64,000 nt of DNA. Origin: Zymoseptoria tritici IPO323 (Eukaryota > Ascomycota > Dothideomycetes > Mycosphaerellales > Mycosphaerellaceae). Under the pieces are notes generated by a model. The model did no database searches and had not been told where the DNA came from. It saw only the letters and a program-made list of their open reading frames with translations. Positions 33,902 to 44,367 of this stretch are shown piece by piece (position 1 is the first letter of the stretch; every line of letters starts with the position of its first letter). The position numbers and the translations under genes are program-made. Where the stretch lies: contig NC_018209.1 in the NCBI RefSeq assembly GCF_000219625.1, positions 682,001 through 746,000 on the forward strand. Direction: 5' to 3'.

Positions 33902-35416
33902 TCACAATTTACACTTCTCCTCCAGCCCCTTTCCCGTCCTCCACGCTTCATTCCCAACCATAGCCTGCTTATCTAACGTCCTCCAGCCTTCCGGTCCCTC
34001 CTCCAGTCCATTTTTCTTCCCTTTTGGTACATCCCTCCACGCGAAAAGCCGCGTGTACGCCGACTCCTTTCTCTCCATAACATCAACCACATGCTCGCCC
34101 AACACGGGCAAGAATTTGAACCCATGTCCCGACCCGCCGCTTGCAACAACGAGATTCTCGTGTTTGGGCACGTAGTCGATCAGGAAGGAGTTGTCGACGC
34201 TGTCGGTGTACCAGCACAGACGGCAGGTGGTGAGGTCGAGGGTGAGAAGGTCCGGGAGATGAGTGACGCAGAAAGTGCGGAGGACACGCATTGCCTCCGC
34301 TGGGATCTGATCGAGAGACGTTTCGGGGTACGAGATGGCGGTCTTGTCTGTCGAGGATGGTGTCTGAGATGGGCGAGTGTATGACGTCCATTTTGCTCCA
34401 CGGAAAGCGATTTTGAGCACGTTGTCTGGTGTCAAAGGAAGGCCGTAGATGCCTCCAAACCCGCCGGAGTCGGAGCCAAACCCGCCCATGTCCCACGACC
34501 AGACGGGGAAGTTGTCGCCGGAGAATCTAGCTCGTAAATCGGGTCTGGACCCTGGGATGTGGATACCGAGAATACTGCCCGCGGTCGTTTCGAGAAGTTG
34601 TTCGGTTTCTGGCAGGAGAGAAGGTGTCCAGCCTCCGCACGCGATGAGGACAAAGTCGGCGGTGTGGCGTTCGAAGGCTGCTGTTGTGATTGCTGTTACG
34701 CGGTCGCCGGCTTTGAGGAGAGATTTGAGGGCGTGGCTGGGTCCGAAGTGGGTTGTCACGTGTCCGGAGCGTTGGCAGAGGTGTAGTGCCCAGGCACAGG
34801 CGTGGCTGGCGAGGACGAAGCCTGCTGTTGTGTCGAGAATGCCATCGGTGGGAAGGTCGCGGGACAGGCGATCGAAGGGATCGAGCTTTGAAGACGGAGT
34901 ACCGGCTTTGAGGGCATCATTTCTACGCTGGGGGTCGGAGGTGCGGTATTGAGTGTCTTTGATGCTGGCTGGGAAGTTTGCTTGCGTGTCGATCTCGCTT
35001 TGTGCTAGACCTCCGTTGCCGCCACTCAGTCGGAGGAAGCCAACGTTATGCCACAGCTTGAGGTCTTGCGAGAGAGAATCTGGCAGTTCGGATGCCGGCG
35101 TTGCAGAGAGTTCCTCGTTCCATCGTTGCCACTCTGGCATAGCCTTGAAGGCGAGGTCTTGGTACAGATATTGCCCGCCATAGGATGCTCGGACGATCTT
35201 GTTGATGTCGCAGCTCGCTCCATCGGCTCCGGCGGACTCAGCGTAGTGATTTGAGTGGAAGGGTTGGCGGTCGAAGAGGTGGATGTTCGTATAGCCTCTT
35301 TTGAGGAGGTGGAGAGTCGTTGATAGGCCGAAGACGCCGGCGCCGACGATTAAGATCTTCGAATTGTGGTTGAGAGACAGATTCGGCTCTCTTGACATTC
35401 TGGAAGCTCTCTGCAT
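33902..35416 (-). CDS. FAD-dependent amine oxidase of the sarcosine oxidase/fructosyl amino acid oxidase family
   Basis: Intronless. The ATG at 35416 gives 504 residues; a second ATG at 35398 (498 residues) is equally plausible because it is nearer the Rossmann fold. GAGVFG (25-30) with a following acidic residue in LFDRQ binds the ADP part of FAD. Family landmarks are the early ADGASCDINKIVRASYG block, where the R is active-site-like, and the C-terminal CWYTDS and GGSGHGFKFLPVLG. In monomeric sarcosine oxidases and amadoriases the Cys of a C-x-Y/D-type motif binds FAD covalently, so CWYTDS is the likely site. The substrate, whether an N-methyl amino acid, fructosyl amino acid or saccharopine, cannot be read. 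No clear peroxisomal SKL tail: it ends KCKL, a weak variant at best. Confidence 0.88.
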   Translation of the reverse strand: MQRASRMSREPNLSLNHNSKILIVGAGVFGLSTTLHLLKRGYTNIHLFDRQPFHSNHYAESAGADGASCDINKIVRASYGGQYLYQDLAFKAMPEWQRWNEELSATPASELPDSLSQDLKLWHNVGFLRLSGGNGGLAQSEIDTQANFPASIKDTQYRTSDPQRRNDALKAGTPSSKLDPFDRLSRDLPTDGILDTTAGFVLASHACAWALHLCQRSGHVTTHFGPSHALKSLLKAGDRVTAITTAAFERHTADFVLIACGGWTPSLLPETEQLLETTAGSILGIHIPGSRPDLRARFSGDNFPVWSWDMGGFGSDSGGFGGIYGLPLTPDNVLKIAFRGAKWTSYTRPSQTPSSTDKTAISYPETSLDQIPAEAMRVLRTFCVTHLPDLLTLDLTTCRLCWYTDSVDNSFLIDYVPKHENLVVASGGSGHGFKFLPVLGEHVVDVMERKESAYTRLFAWRDVPKGKKNGLEEGPEGWRTLDKQAMVGNEAWRTGKGLEEKCKL

Positions 35417-36068
35417 GAACTCAACCGACGTGTTGATCAATACCTACTCGATGTTATGGAGTCACAGGTCCGGGTGTGGTCTAGATAGGTGAATTCACTA
35501 GGTAGCTTGGCTAGCGTCTTTGAGGTGAAGTCGTTGCCCACCAATCACGCTGCTCACAAAAGCGGGTCCAAAGTCCACGTCTGTCAACAGAGAGTATCCT
35601 GATTCCCTCATCACCGGACACTCGATTTTACGCTCACGCCCAATGTGCAAACCATCATCGATAGGCAATGGAAGCCTCCTCCAAGCATGGTCCACGAAGA
35701 TTCGTGACTCAGGCACAAAGCGCAGCAGCGGCTGTCGCAGCGGCCTCAACTTGGTGTGATTCATCCGTCGATCGGTACCCGTGGTGGCTGTGAAATCAAA
35801 GCGCCTAATAAGCTGTATCATGCGCGTTCAATTACTGACAGCTCTTTCATCATACTCATCACAAATTATACACAGTCATGGAACCCACCAAAGCCTGCAG
35901 CAGATAGCAAGCGCTGCCGCACAGGCAGCAAAATCCGCTTCAAGCGCGGCCGCGACACTACGACGATACGATGAAACTGGCAACGCTTTTGTAAGAACGG
36001 AAAGCTGCGATCCGCTGATGAGCCTCATCTCTTCCAGGCATAGGGCTCATGCGTAAAATCTCAGGAAC
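35417..36068. other. Divergent region, possible upstream exon of the next gene
   Basis: 652 bp. A frame at about 35820-35988 codes an Ala-rich helix (QQIASAAAQAAKSASSAAAT) and ends at a good GTAAGA donor. Such Ala-rich starts are common in fungal NLR-type N-terminal domains. A jump to the AG at 36077 would join it in frame to the next gene, but no unambiguous acceptor was found. The rest should be promoter sequence for both neighbours. Confidence 0.35.
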
Positions 36069-37992
36069 ATGGCGCAGGCATGTGGCCTGATACTAGATGT
36101 TCGTGCACTCTGCAATGCCTTTCAGCTTGTCGGCACTCGGCTGCGGAGGATTGTGCGCCGGTCGTTCACTGAAGCCTGGGAGCCGGTCGAAGATAGCAGC
36201 AGAGTTTGGGAGTCGCTTCGAGCTCAAGTCTCTGACTGTGAGGTGTCTGTTGAGCAGCTCCAAGTGTCCCTCGCGAAACTGCCACAAATCAACAGCTTTC
36301 ATCTTGGCCCTTTATTGGAAGCGCTGACGCTGCATATGGATGCCCATGGTAAGGATCTATGGAAACATGGAAACACAGTGCTTACGGTCGGAAAGACATC
36401 ACCGAGGCCAGGAATAGGATCAAGTCCCAGACTGCCACCCTGCAGATGGCCCTTTTGACGGTCTCGATGTGAGTGTAACGGAATCGGACCTTCCATTGCT
36501 ACTGATATGTGACAGAGAAGTCTCCTATCTCGGACGGAAGCGCGTTGATCATAGACTCAAGGTCGAACTCTTCTTTCTTGGAGAGTGCCGGGATCGATTG
36601 GCCTCTCTCAGAGCAGAGAGGCGCAAGATGACGCTTGAAGATGCCTCTACCGGGAGCCAAATCCTAAGAAGAGGCCGAAAAACGTATTCTTGCGGCGAAG
36701 CGCTCTACTCAGCCAGTGTACACGGTGGCTCGGCTCTCGAGGTCATTGCCGGACGGACGAATGATGATCTGCAATGGCGAAGGAGTGTGGCTATCACAGT
36801 GGACTACCTTGACATTACAGAGAAGTTTCCGCAGGCTGGAGCTTCATTGCAGTCGTCACCCGTCATTGATTGGCACGTCCAACGGCAGACAGGAGGCATC
36901 AGGGCACCTCCTCCACCTTACTGTCCTCGTTCACCTTCCGCAGATCTCCAGCAAAGGCTTGACAATCTGCGCCTACCAGATGGCCATTTTGAAATCAGCC
37001 ATCATATTCATCTCGCACGAAATTGCCTCAAGGCTGCACAGGCGGCTTTTCTTGAGGAACGCTACCGCCAATGTCGTGCGGACGTCCAACAAAGCTCAGA
37101 ACTAGCCAGAACATTACCCGTGCAGGACGAACAACAAGTCGACTCTCTGGACCGGGTACGACTGAATGCACTTTGCTCCTACCATCTCGACTCTCCAAGG
37201 ACCGCCCTCGAGTCGCTACATTATGCCCTTACCTTCGTCGAAAGTGCAGCTCGACATCCCAAGGACTTCATCGCCATTCACCAGGCTCTGGCGGAACTGT
37301 ACACTGAGATGTCCAACTTCACTCAGGCGGAAATATGGTGTCAGAAGACACTGGATGCCGCAAGAGTGTGTTTTCCGCCCAAATCAACCTCAATTTCAGA
37401 AGCATATGCGTTGATGTCCGCCATCAAGGCCTTTCAGAAAGACGACTTCGACGCCACGTACTACATGGATCTGATCCCTCCCGAGCAGCTGTCAATGCCG
37501 AGCATGTGCAGATTGATCCTGCTAAGACGGTTTCTTCCAAGATCTTTGACTATCTTCACCAATTTCGGCGAGCTGGTACTTCCGTGCAATGCAAAGAAAC
37601 TAGTAAGTCGACAGCATACACCGCAATTCAAATACCGACTTGACATTACGCTGATCGATACTCAGACGGCCGAAGAACGTAGCGATCTGCTTGCCCTCAG
37701 CGGTCTGGTCCGGAACCACTCACTCAGGATTCGAAAGGCGGATTCACACAAAACAAGCTCGCACCGCGAAGTTCTGTCGATCTCACAGGATGACGAAAGC
37801 TGCGGGCCTGTAATCCATTTGTACGTTACGCCGGCAGGGTACTCCTGGGGTGTAGACAAGGATAAGCTGATCCGTATCAATGGCGATGTCAGCTCGATGA
37901 CGATGCAGAAGATCGAGGCGGCGTTGAATTCTTCGTGGTATAGAAAGCGACGCCATGTCGAAGTCGAGTGTACTCAGCTCGAGTTCGACTAA
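36069..37992 (+). CDS. NLR-type N-terminal domain protein with TPR-like helices, no NTPase domain
   Basis: Model exons 36069-36348, 36396-36468, 36516-37602 and 37666-37992 give 588 residues; introns 47, 47 and 63 nt. The first intron is inferred because it alone links ALTLHMDAH to DITEARNRIKSQTATLQMALLTVSI in frame. Residues 1-150 resemble the helical N-terminal domain found ahead of NTPase modules in fungal STAND/NLR proteins (LRAQVSDCEVSVEQLQVSL, then a TATLQMAL helix). Instead of an NTPase there is a region of unknown type, then at about 300-430 paired helices with TPR-like spacing (ALAELYTEMSNFTQAEIWCQKTL). The C-terminal 110 residues are mixed alpha/beta. The 63-nt last intron is stop-free, so it may be retained. 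The true start may lie upstream in an Ala-rich exon. Function unknown. Confidence 0.6.
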
Positions 37993-38250
37993 CAGTGGTG
38001 GAGTGGCGAACGATTGATCGACAGACGAGATTTTGAGAACAGTGATGAAATGGCCAGAGTCAACAATCTTTATTAAGCGCTGACGGTTTTCCTAATCTGG
38101 GGAATCACGACGGCACCTTTTCCAACGCCGTTGCTTTCGCCTCATCAACCTGGATAAGGCTTCCTGCCAACACCGTAATGACTGACTGTATCCAAGCTCA
38201 CTCCGCTAATAGTTACAAATCTCTCGTTCCCACCACGAGCTCTCCATTTT

Positions 38251-38884
38251 TTACAACATTCCCAAAACCGCCATACCGACACCACCAATCGCCGCGGCGG
38301 CGACCATGGGTCCGTTGGTTGGTGCCATGGCCTCAGAGGTTCCAGTCTTGGTAGCTTTGGAAGCACTGGCCTTGACGGACGAGATCTTCGAGGAGATGGA
38401 GCTGGCAACGTCGCTGGAGGCGCTGGAGAGCTCCGAGGACAAGGAGCTGACCTCGCCGCTCGCGGAGGCCTGCGCGGAGCTGAGGGAAGCGCTGTCCGAG
38501 GTCATGGTCATGCCTCCCGACATGGAGCCCTGTGGGAACGTGTTAGCCTGACAATGGTCGTCTTCGGAGTCAAAGGTTGAAAGGGCTTACCATAGTGGCT
38601 GTGGCGGTCTGAGCGACGCCCGTGTTCTCGGCGGTCTGACCTGGGGCGAGGTTGGAAAGCGCCTGAGATGCTTGGCCCAGGACGCCATTGACTTGGCCCG
38701 AGAGGTCACCGCTGGCCGAGCCCGAGACGTCACCGTTGGCCGCACCGCCGTTGGCAGCACCGTTGGCCTGGCCCTCACCGGAGCCGGTCCCTGAGCCAGA
38801 TCCCGAGCCAGATCCCGAGCCACCCTGATCTTGGGCAACGGCGAAGGCACTGAGACCAGCGATCATGAAGGTGGTGACGCGCAT
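38251..38884 (-). CDS. GPI-type Gly/Ser/Ala-rich surface protein
   Basis: Two exons, 38884-38591 and 38529-38251, with a 61-nt intron, give 190 residues. Signal peptide at 1-17 (MRVTTFMIAGLSAFAVA). The mature protein starts with a GSGSGSGSGSG run encoded by 6- and 12-bp DNA repeats, followed by Asn/Gly/Ala-rich sequence and a Ser-rich stretch (SSLSSELSSASSDVASSISS) that should be O-mannosylated. It ends in a hydrophobic tail (MVAAAAIGGVGMAVLGML) after small residues, a GPI-attachment signal. No cysteines in the mature part. Such proteins decorate the cell wall or plasma membrane. A non-anchored secreted protein is the alternative. Confidence 0.82.
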
Positions 38885-39445
38885 GTTGATGGTTGAGTGA
38901 CTGATCGGCTGATTGGGAATATGTTCGTTGGAAAATTCGAGTGCTCGTAGGGATTATTGAAGCCGGTGAAAGTGGTGCTTGTGAAAGGTTGTTTTGGCGA
39001 ATGCGTGGTTGTTGGAGAAGTCAAGACAAGATTTGGGGCGCTGTCAGCCTCTTTATGAAGCATGCTCCTGGGTTCCATATTTTTCCAAGACAAGTTCAAA
39101 CCGACAGCATCCAAGGCAGTGTTGCATTGCGTGGCATAGGCAAAACATCAAAATCGCACGGATCGGGTGGCTGTGAGGGCGTGCGACTCGTGTGGGATAG
39201 CCCTGTACCTGACTAATAATGCATCTCCTGCTAAGAATTCAGGGGCGAAATAACAAGGGACCACTCCAATCTTGGCTGAGACGGGGTCGTCCACCGGGAG
39301 ACGTCATTTTGTGATTGAGAGAACATCGATGAAACTTTTCCTGACGTAAATTGGAAGGAGAATCCGATGATGAAGCTGTTTCGTAGTGACGCAATAGTGC
39401 TTCAGAATTAGAGCTGCTATCGCAAACTCCTGTTCCTGGATCCGT
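38885..39445. other. Upstream region of the GPI-type protein and 3' side of YEN1
   Basis: 561 bp between two minus-strand genes. Contains the promoter of the wall-protein gene. No separate gene supported. Confidence 0.4.
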
Positions 39446-41738
39446 TCAAGTCAGATCGATGACTTCCACATGTCGTCGCGACTTAGAGTCTTCGCGATCT
39501 TGGCTCGGGGGCATCCCAATGCTTTCGGGCAAGGATTCTGGTACAACAGCCTGGTTTCGAAGCAAATTCGATAGACGTAATTCGCGAATAGTCGCTGGGG
39601 CGATGCTTTGCCCCGGTATGAGATCCATCGTCCTCGATGATGTAGAATCCAAAGACGTACTGTCTGGCCATCGTATCGATGACGCGCGTTGCGTTGCTGT
39701 CTCTGGCGAGCGATGTTTAGCAACAGGAGGCTCTTGCGACACTTGGACTTCGAAGCGAGTGTGTGGTTGTGACGAGCTCATTTGTATTGACAGTGCCCCT
39801 GGAGCGGCCTGTGTTTGCATCGCTCGCGGCATGAAATCTTCGGCCGTTCTCTGGCTGGACCAGGCCGACGTTGGTTCGTCGCTGTCATCGTCGCAGAGGT
39901 CAACAATCTTCGCAGTCGGCTTCGCAGTCGGCTTCGCAGCCGGCTTCGCGAAGGTCGGCATGTCCGGTCTTCTGAATACCGGCCGAGGCGGGCTCGATGG
40001 TTCTTCAATAACCTCCTCAGACTTCCGCTTCTTCTTTGGTGGCTTCGCCGCACCGGAGCTGTCTTTTGGCGCTGTGGACCTCTTCTTGAGATTCACAGCA
40101 GGCTGTGGATCATCAGACAAATCGCTACCAGCGGACACCGCTTGGTCCAGAGATGAGGCCGGTGCGTCTTGAGAAGCATCCTGCGAAGCTTTTGCCGCAG
40201 CGCTTGATTTCGACTTTCGCTTTGGTGATTCAGCAGGCGCATCAAACACGCGCTCGGGAAGGCCGTTGCGCAGCAGACAATCCAGTATGTAGCACTCGAT
40301 CTTCTCGTGCGGACTGTATGGCGTGCCGTCCTTGGCTGCAAACTTGGTCCAGTCCTCTTCGGGTGGCTGCGCCGACAGATCGACTTCCACGAGATCGGCG
40401 GCCGAAATCATGATTCTGACTTCGCACTTCCCAGGACCGTTGGGGTCGACATTCTTGTTGTGTCGAACCGGCTTAAGTTCGACTCCGAAACTGAGGTTCT
40501 CCTCGCGTCCCTGTGTAGAGCTCGTGCGTGCTAGCTTTTGAGCGAGGAATGCCGGTGCTAGGTGTTTGAGATATTCGCGTGTGGAGAAATTGTACCTGTG
40601 GCGTGCCGTAAATCAGTTGTCAAGAAACTTGAAGCTGTACTTTGCATTTTAGATATGAAGGCCGTCCACATACCTGTGTCGAAGCTCGATTCGTAGCTTT
40701 GGCTGATCGATTTGTAAGTCCCATCCGCGACGCAAAGCCCTCAGATTGTGGCACTGTTCATCTGTTGAGACTGAAGGCGCTCGGTAGCCCTCGAGCGCTT
40801 TGATTTTGGGAAATGTAGGAGGAATCTCCATCCCCTTGCCTGCTGCTCGCAAAGCCTCACTGCGATCGGTTAGACAAAGAGCAAGTTCCATCCCGTTGAA
40901 GCTCAAGACTCCAAGCGCAGACTTACGAGAGAGCAGCCCGCCATCTTGGAAGATCTTCCTTTGGCATGTGTTTTGCTTGCGTTGCAAGCCCGAGTGACTT
41001 CTTGGCCATGACTTTCGCCAACTGTGGTCCGCAGCCTCGAAGTCCTGTCTCATCGTAGTCTCCACCGGATAGCAATGCGAAGAGAACAAGACTGTCTGCA
41101 TCCATGTCGAGTTGCTCCAAGATCGTCGAGGCCTTGTAGACTCGGATGTGGTCTTCGACTCGTTTTTGTCCGACTTTGTGTTGCTTGATCAGAGTCGTGC
41201 ATCCGAACATGAAAGCGTCGCAATCGTCACTCCAGACAACGTCGACGATGCCCAGCTGTTGCAGACGGGCGCACTCTGCCTCGCCTTCACCAGGTGCTCG
41301 GTGATAATGCACCTTCAAGAGGTCGAACATTTGATGCAGAAGTTTAATGCACTGCTCGTCCATTTTACCGCCTCCAGGCCCCTTGCCGTGACGCCCTGCC
41401 TTCCATGGCTTCTTCATACCATCGGTCACAAAGAGGTATTGGATGTTGAGTCGCCATTGTCGGAGGATACGCCAGAGGATGACCTTTTCTTGAGGGTTTG
41501 CAGCGGGTTCTCCTTCACGAATTCGTTCAGTCTGCTCCGGTGTCAGATTCGTGAATCGCCATGTGGCTTCGTCGACAGCGATTCGAAGCGGCCGTTTGTG
41601 CTCCTTGAAGTGCGCGGCGGCATAATCAGCAATGTGCCATATCTCCCCTTCACCCAGCACATCCCACAACCTGCAAGTGAACTGTTAGTTTCTGGATGAT
41701 GTCTCGGGGATGAAGCTGTGGTACCCGTTGATGCCCAT
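39446..41738 (-). CDS. YEN1: YEN1/GEN1-type Holliday junction resolvase (XPG/Rad2 family)
   Basis: Four exons, 41738-41725, 41670-40927, 40859-40674 and 40595-39446, give 697 residues; introns 54, 67 and 78 nt. The 14-nt first exon codes MGING, giving the family start MGINGLWDVLGEGE needed for the N-terminal helical cap. The XPG-N part has DEATWRF. The XPG-I part carries the acidic metal ligands in GEGEAECARL and SDDCDAFMFG, then GGDYDETGLRGCG opens the helix-hairpin-helix. A chromodomain-like region follows at about 315-400. The C-terminal 250 residues are disordered, with Lys/Arg clusters for nuclear import, a 12-bp DNA repeat coding AKPT units, and SUMO-interacting-type motifs IVDLC and a terminal VIDLT. 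It cuts four-way junctions symmetrically late in the cell cycle. Confidence 0.93.
39909..39948. repeat. 12-bp tandem repeat inside YEN1
   Basis: Unit ttcgcagtcggc, three copies (39909-39944; the third has one change) plus a partial copy. Read on the minus strand it codes repeated AKPT/AKPA. Length may vary between strains without breaking the frame. Confidence 0.8.
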
Positions 41739-42479
41739 AGTGTAAGCACATGAGTCGGTTGTGATTGATGTCGTGTATCGACGTTGAATGCATGAGCTGT
41801 GAAGGTGAGTGCGATCTCACTGTCGACATGGAAGTCGCTCTATGAGGTTAAAGATACGCGAAGCAGTCGCGACAAGGATGTATGTGCTGACTAAGCTCGC
41901 GGGCACGGATGTCGTCCACCTCAGCATCACTTCTCTCCGCCAGCCTCATCTCACCGCTAACGAAAGTCTTGTGATGGTGTGCGTGTCGGATTCTCTGGAG
42001 ACATGCCGGCGTTTTGTGAGTGATGCGAGAGCGCACAGCAGGATTTGCTTCACCGCTCGGCTAGGACGCTTTCACGTGGATTAAGTACCGCTGCTCACTC
42101 GGATCACACGGCAGGTATTGTTCGTTCTTATCGGTTTTGCAAGGTTGAAGCGAGTTGAGAAAGAGTTAGGGAACAGCACGTGGACGGACAGCTGTACCTG
42201 TACCTAGGTACTTTGGTAAAGTATACTTTCTGCTCGGTCAATCGACGAGGCGAATGGCGACAGCTGTGACGTGTACGTCACTCGTCGTGGCCGCCGACAA
42301 CGGCTGCAAAAGACATTTCCCGGCAGCGAAAACAGAAACATGCCATCCCACGCGGTGGTGCCGATTGCCGGGCAGCCTTACCTCCGTAGCAATGTCCGCT
42401 CCTTTGATATATACACAGGCGCCACCTACCCGGTCATGTCCTGTCCTCGTAGAATTTACCATGTTGGCAGTGTGATGAA
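41739..42479. promoter_or_regulatory. Divergent upstream region of YEN1 (-) and the MFS gene (+)
   Basis: 741 bp. On the MFS side a TATA-like gatatata lies at 42406-42413, about 70 nt before the ATG at 42480. A perfect 12-bp palindrome gtacctaggtac sits at 42200-42211. Frames of 60-90 codons in the region show no domain. Confidence 0.45.
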
Positions 42480-44367
42480 ATGGCGTTCAGACCCAATTCG
42501 GCTACAGACTCTGACGCAATGATGGAGAAATCGGACGACGAGCGCAGTCGAGATGACAATCAAGCAACAGAAGACAATACAGAAGACAATACAGAAAACA
42601 GCACTGAGCCCAAGCCACGAGAGCGGACAGCCACGGACGCCCCTGATGGCAAAGACGAAGCATTTCGAGTATCATTTGGGCAAGGTGACCCCGACGATCC
42701 CCACAATTTCTCGGATTTCTACAAAGCATGGATAACAGCACTGCTTGGTTTCCTCGCGTGAGTGTCTTTGCCTATACTTTCGACGGCCGTTTATATGTAC
42801 TGAATGCCAGCAGACTCGCTGGATCAGTCGGAAGCTCGATCATCTCTCCAGGATCCGATGAGATTGTCGAGGAGTTCAACATCTCTCAAGAAGTCGCCGT
42901 GTTGACTGTCAGTTTATATGTGCTCGGGTTTGCACTTGGTAAGTTTTCTTGTTGATAGTACACACAACCTATTCTGACACGATTCGCAGGTCCGATGATG
43001 TGGGCGCCGATCAGCGAGGTAAGAAACAAGTCGTTTGCCTCTTGAACCGTCGCTTATGGTCATGCAGGTATACGGACGAAAGTGGAGTATGCTACCAGCA
43101 CTTGTAGGACTCGGTCTCTTCAGCATCGGCTCAGCACTCAGCCAAAATGCTCAGAGTCTCTTCATCACGAGGTTCTTTGCAGGTCTGTTCGGATCCGCAC
43201 CCATCAGCAATGTCACTGCGGCTCTGGGAGATATGTACGCGCCACGAGCACGAGGCATCGCAGTCACGTTCTACGCTGTGATGGTCGTCGGAGGTCCGAC
43301 TTTAGGACCCGTCATCGGCAGCGCCATCATTAACAATCCTTCTCTCGGCTGGCGCTGGACGGAATGGGTCGAATCCATCTTCGTCGGCGTGATCGTCAGC
43401 GTTGCCTTCTTTACACTTCCGGAAATCTATGGACCTTGCCTTCTCAAGCGCAAAGCTCGACAGATGCGCAAGACATCCGGCGACGATCGATACTGGCATC
43501 CGCAAGAATCGGAGCGCATAAGGCTGAACAATATCATCACCAAGTACTTCGCCCGTCCGTTGCGAATGCTGGTCACAGAGCCAATGGTGGCTTGTGTAAG
43601 TTGCGAGCCTTCCATGATCATGATTAAGTACTGACCAGCACCTACAGATTGCGTCCTATGCGTCGTTTGTTTATGGAATCTTATACCTTTTCATCCAAGT
43701 TGTGCCGATTGTCTTCAGAGAGCAACGTGGCTACGGTCCGGTCGTGTCAACGCTTCCCTTCCTAGGACTTTTCGTTGGAGTATGCCTTGCCGTGGGCATC
43801 AACCTCGGGAACCAGGCTCAGTATGGCAAAGCAATGGCAAAGAATGGTGGGCGAGCAGTGCCTGAAGCTCGTCTCCCGCCCGTCGTCATCGGCGGCGTTC
43901 TATTCTCCGCCGGCCTGTTCTGGTTCGGCTGGACCGCAGCACCGCGGTATCATTGGAGTTTGCCTACCGTAGCGTTAGGTTGGTAAAGTCGTGTTGGACG
44001 ACATTGAGTACTGCTGACAGTCTTCATTGCAGGCTTCGTCGGTGCAGGCTTCAACACCATATTCCAGCAGTGTCTGAACTACCTCGTCGACACTTATGGT
44101 CCCTATGCTGCTAGCTCCACCGCTTCGAACACTTTCTTGCGATCGATCCTCGGCTGCGCTTTGCCTTTGGCGGCACGGCCGATGTTCTTGAACCTGGTGA
44201 GTTCTATCTTCTTGTCTTCTTACTCATCATGCTGATTCTCCGTTTAGGGCATTGGACCGGCGGCGAGTATTCTGGGTGGTTTCTCATGTCTGGGACTGCC
44301 GGTCCCTTTTCTGTTCATGAAGTACGGCGAAAGACTCAGGCAGAAGTCAAACTTTGCGCCTGTGTAG
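42480..44367 (+). CDS. Major facilitator superfamily transporter, DHA1 drug/polyamine type
   Basis: Seven exons, 42480-42757, 42814-42938, 42990-43018, 43068-43595, 43648-43978, 44033-44196 and 44248-44367, give 524 residues. The six introns are 49-56 nt; the fifth has an unusual donor (GTTGGT) that is needed for frame. An acidic 85-residue cytosolic N-terminus includes a 12-bp DNA repeat (42569-42592, EDNT units). GDPDDPHNF and the following WITALLGFLA mark the start of the membrane part. The loop 2 region GPMMWAPISEVYGRKW is the DHA1 motif A, and RFFAGLFGSAPISNV is typical of the fungal multidrug/polyamine group. About 12 membrane helices are expected. It should export drugs, polyamines or a metabolite by proton antiport at the plasma membrane; the substrate is unknown. 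Confidence 0.9.

Noticed and set aside
36349..36378. 30-nt GT...AG segment in the NLR-type gene as an intron
   Set aside because: Too short and leaves the conserved helix out of frame; the 47-nt version ending at 36395 restores the frame.
43979..43984. GTAAAG at 43983 as the donor of MFS intron 5
   Set aside because: Better donor consensus, but joining from there shifts the frame and loses GFVGAGFNTIF; GTTGGT at 43979 keeps it.
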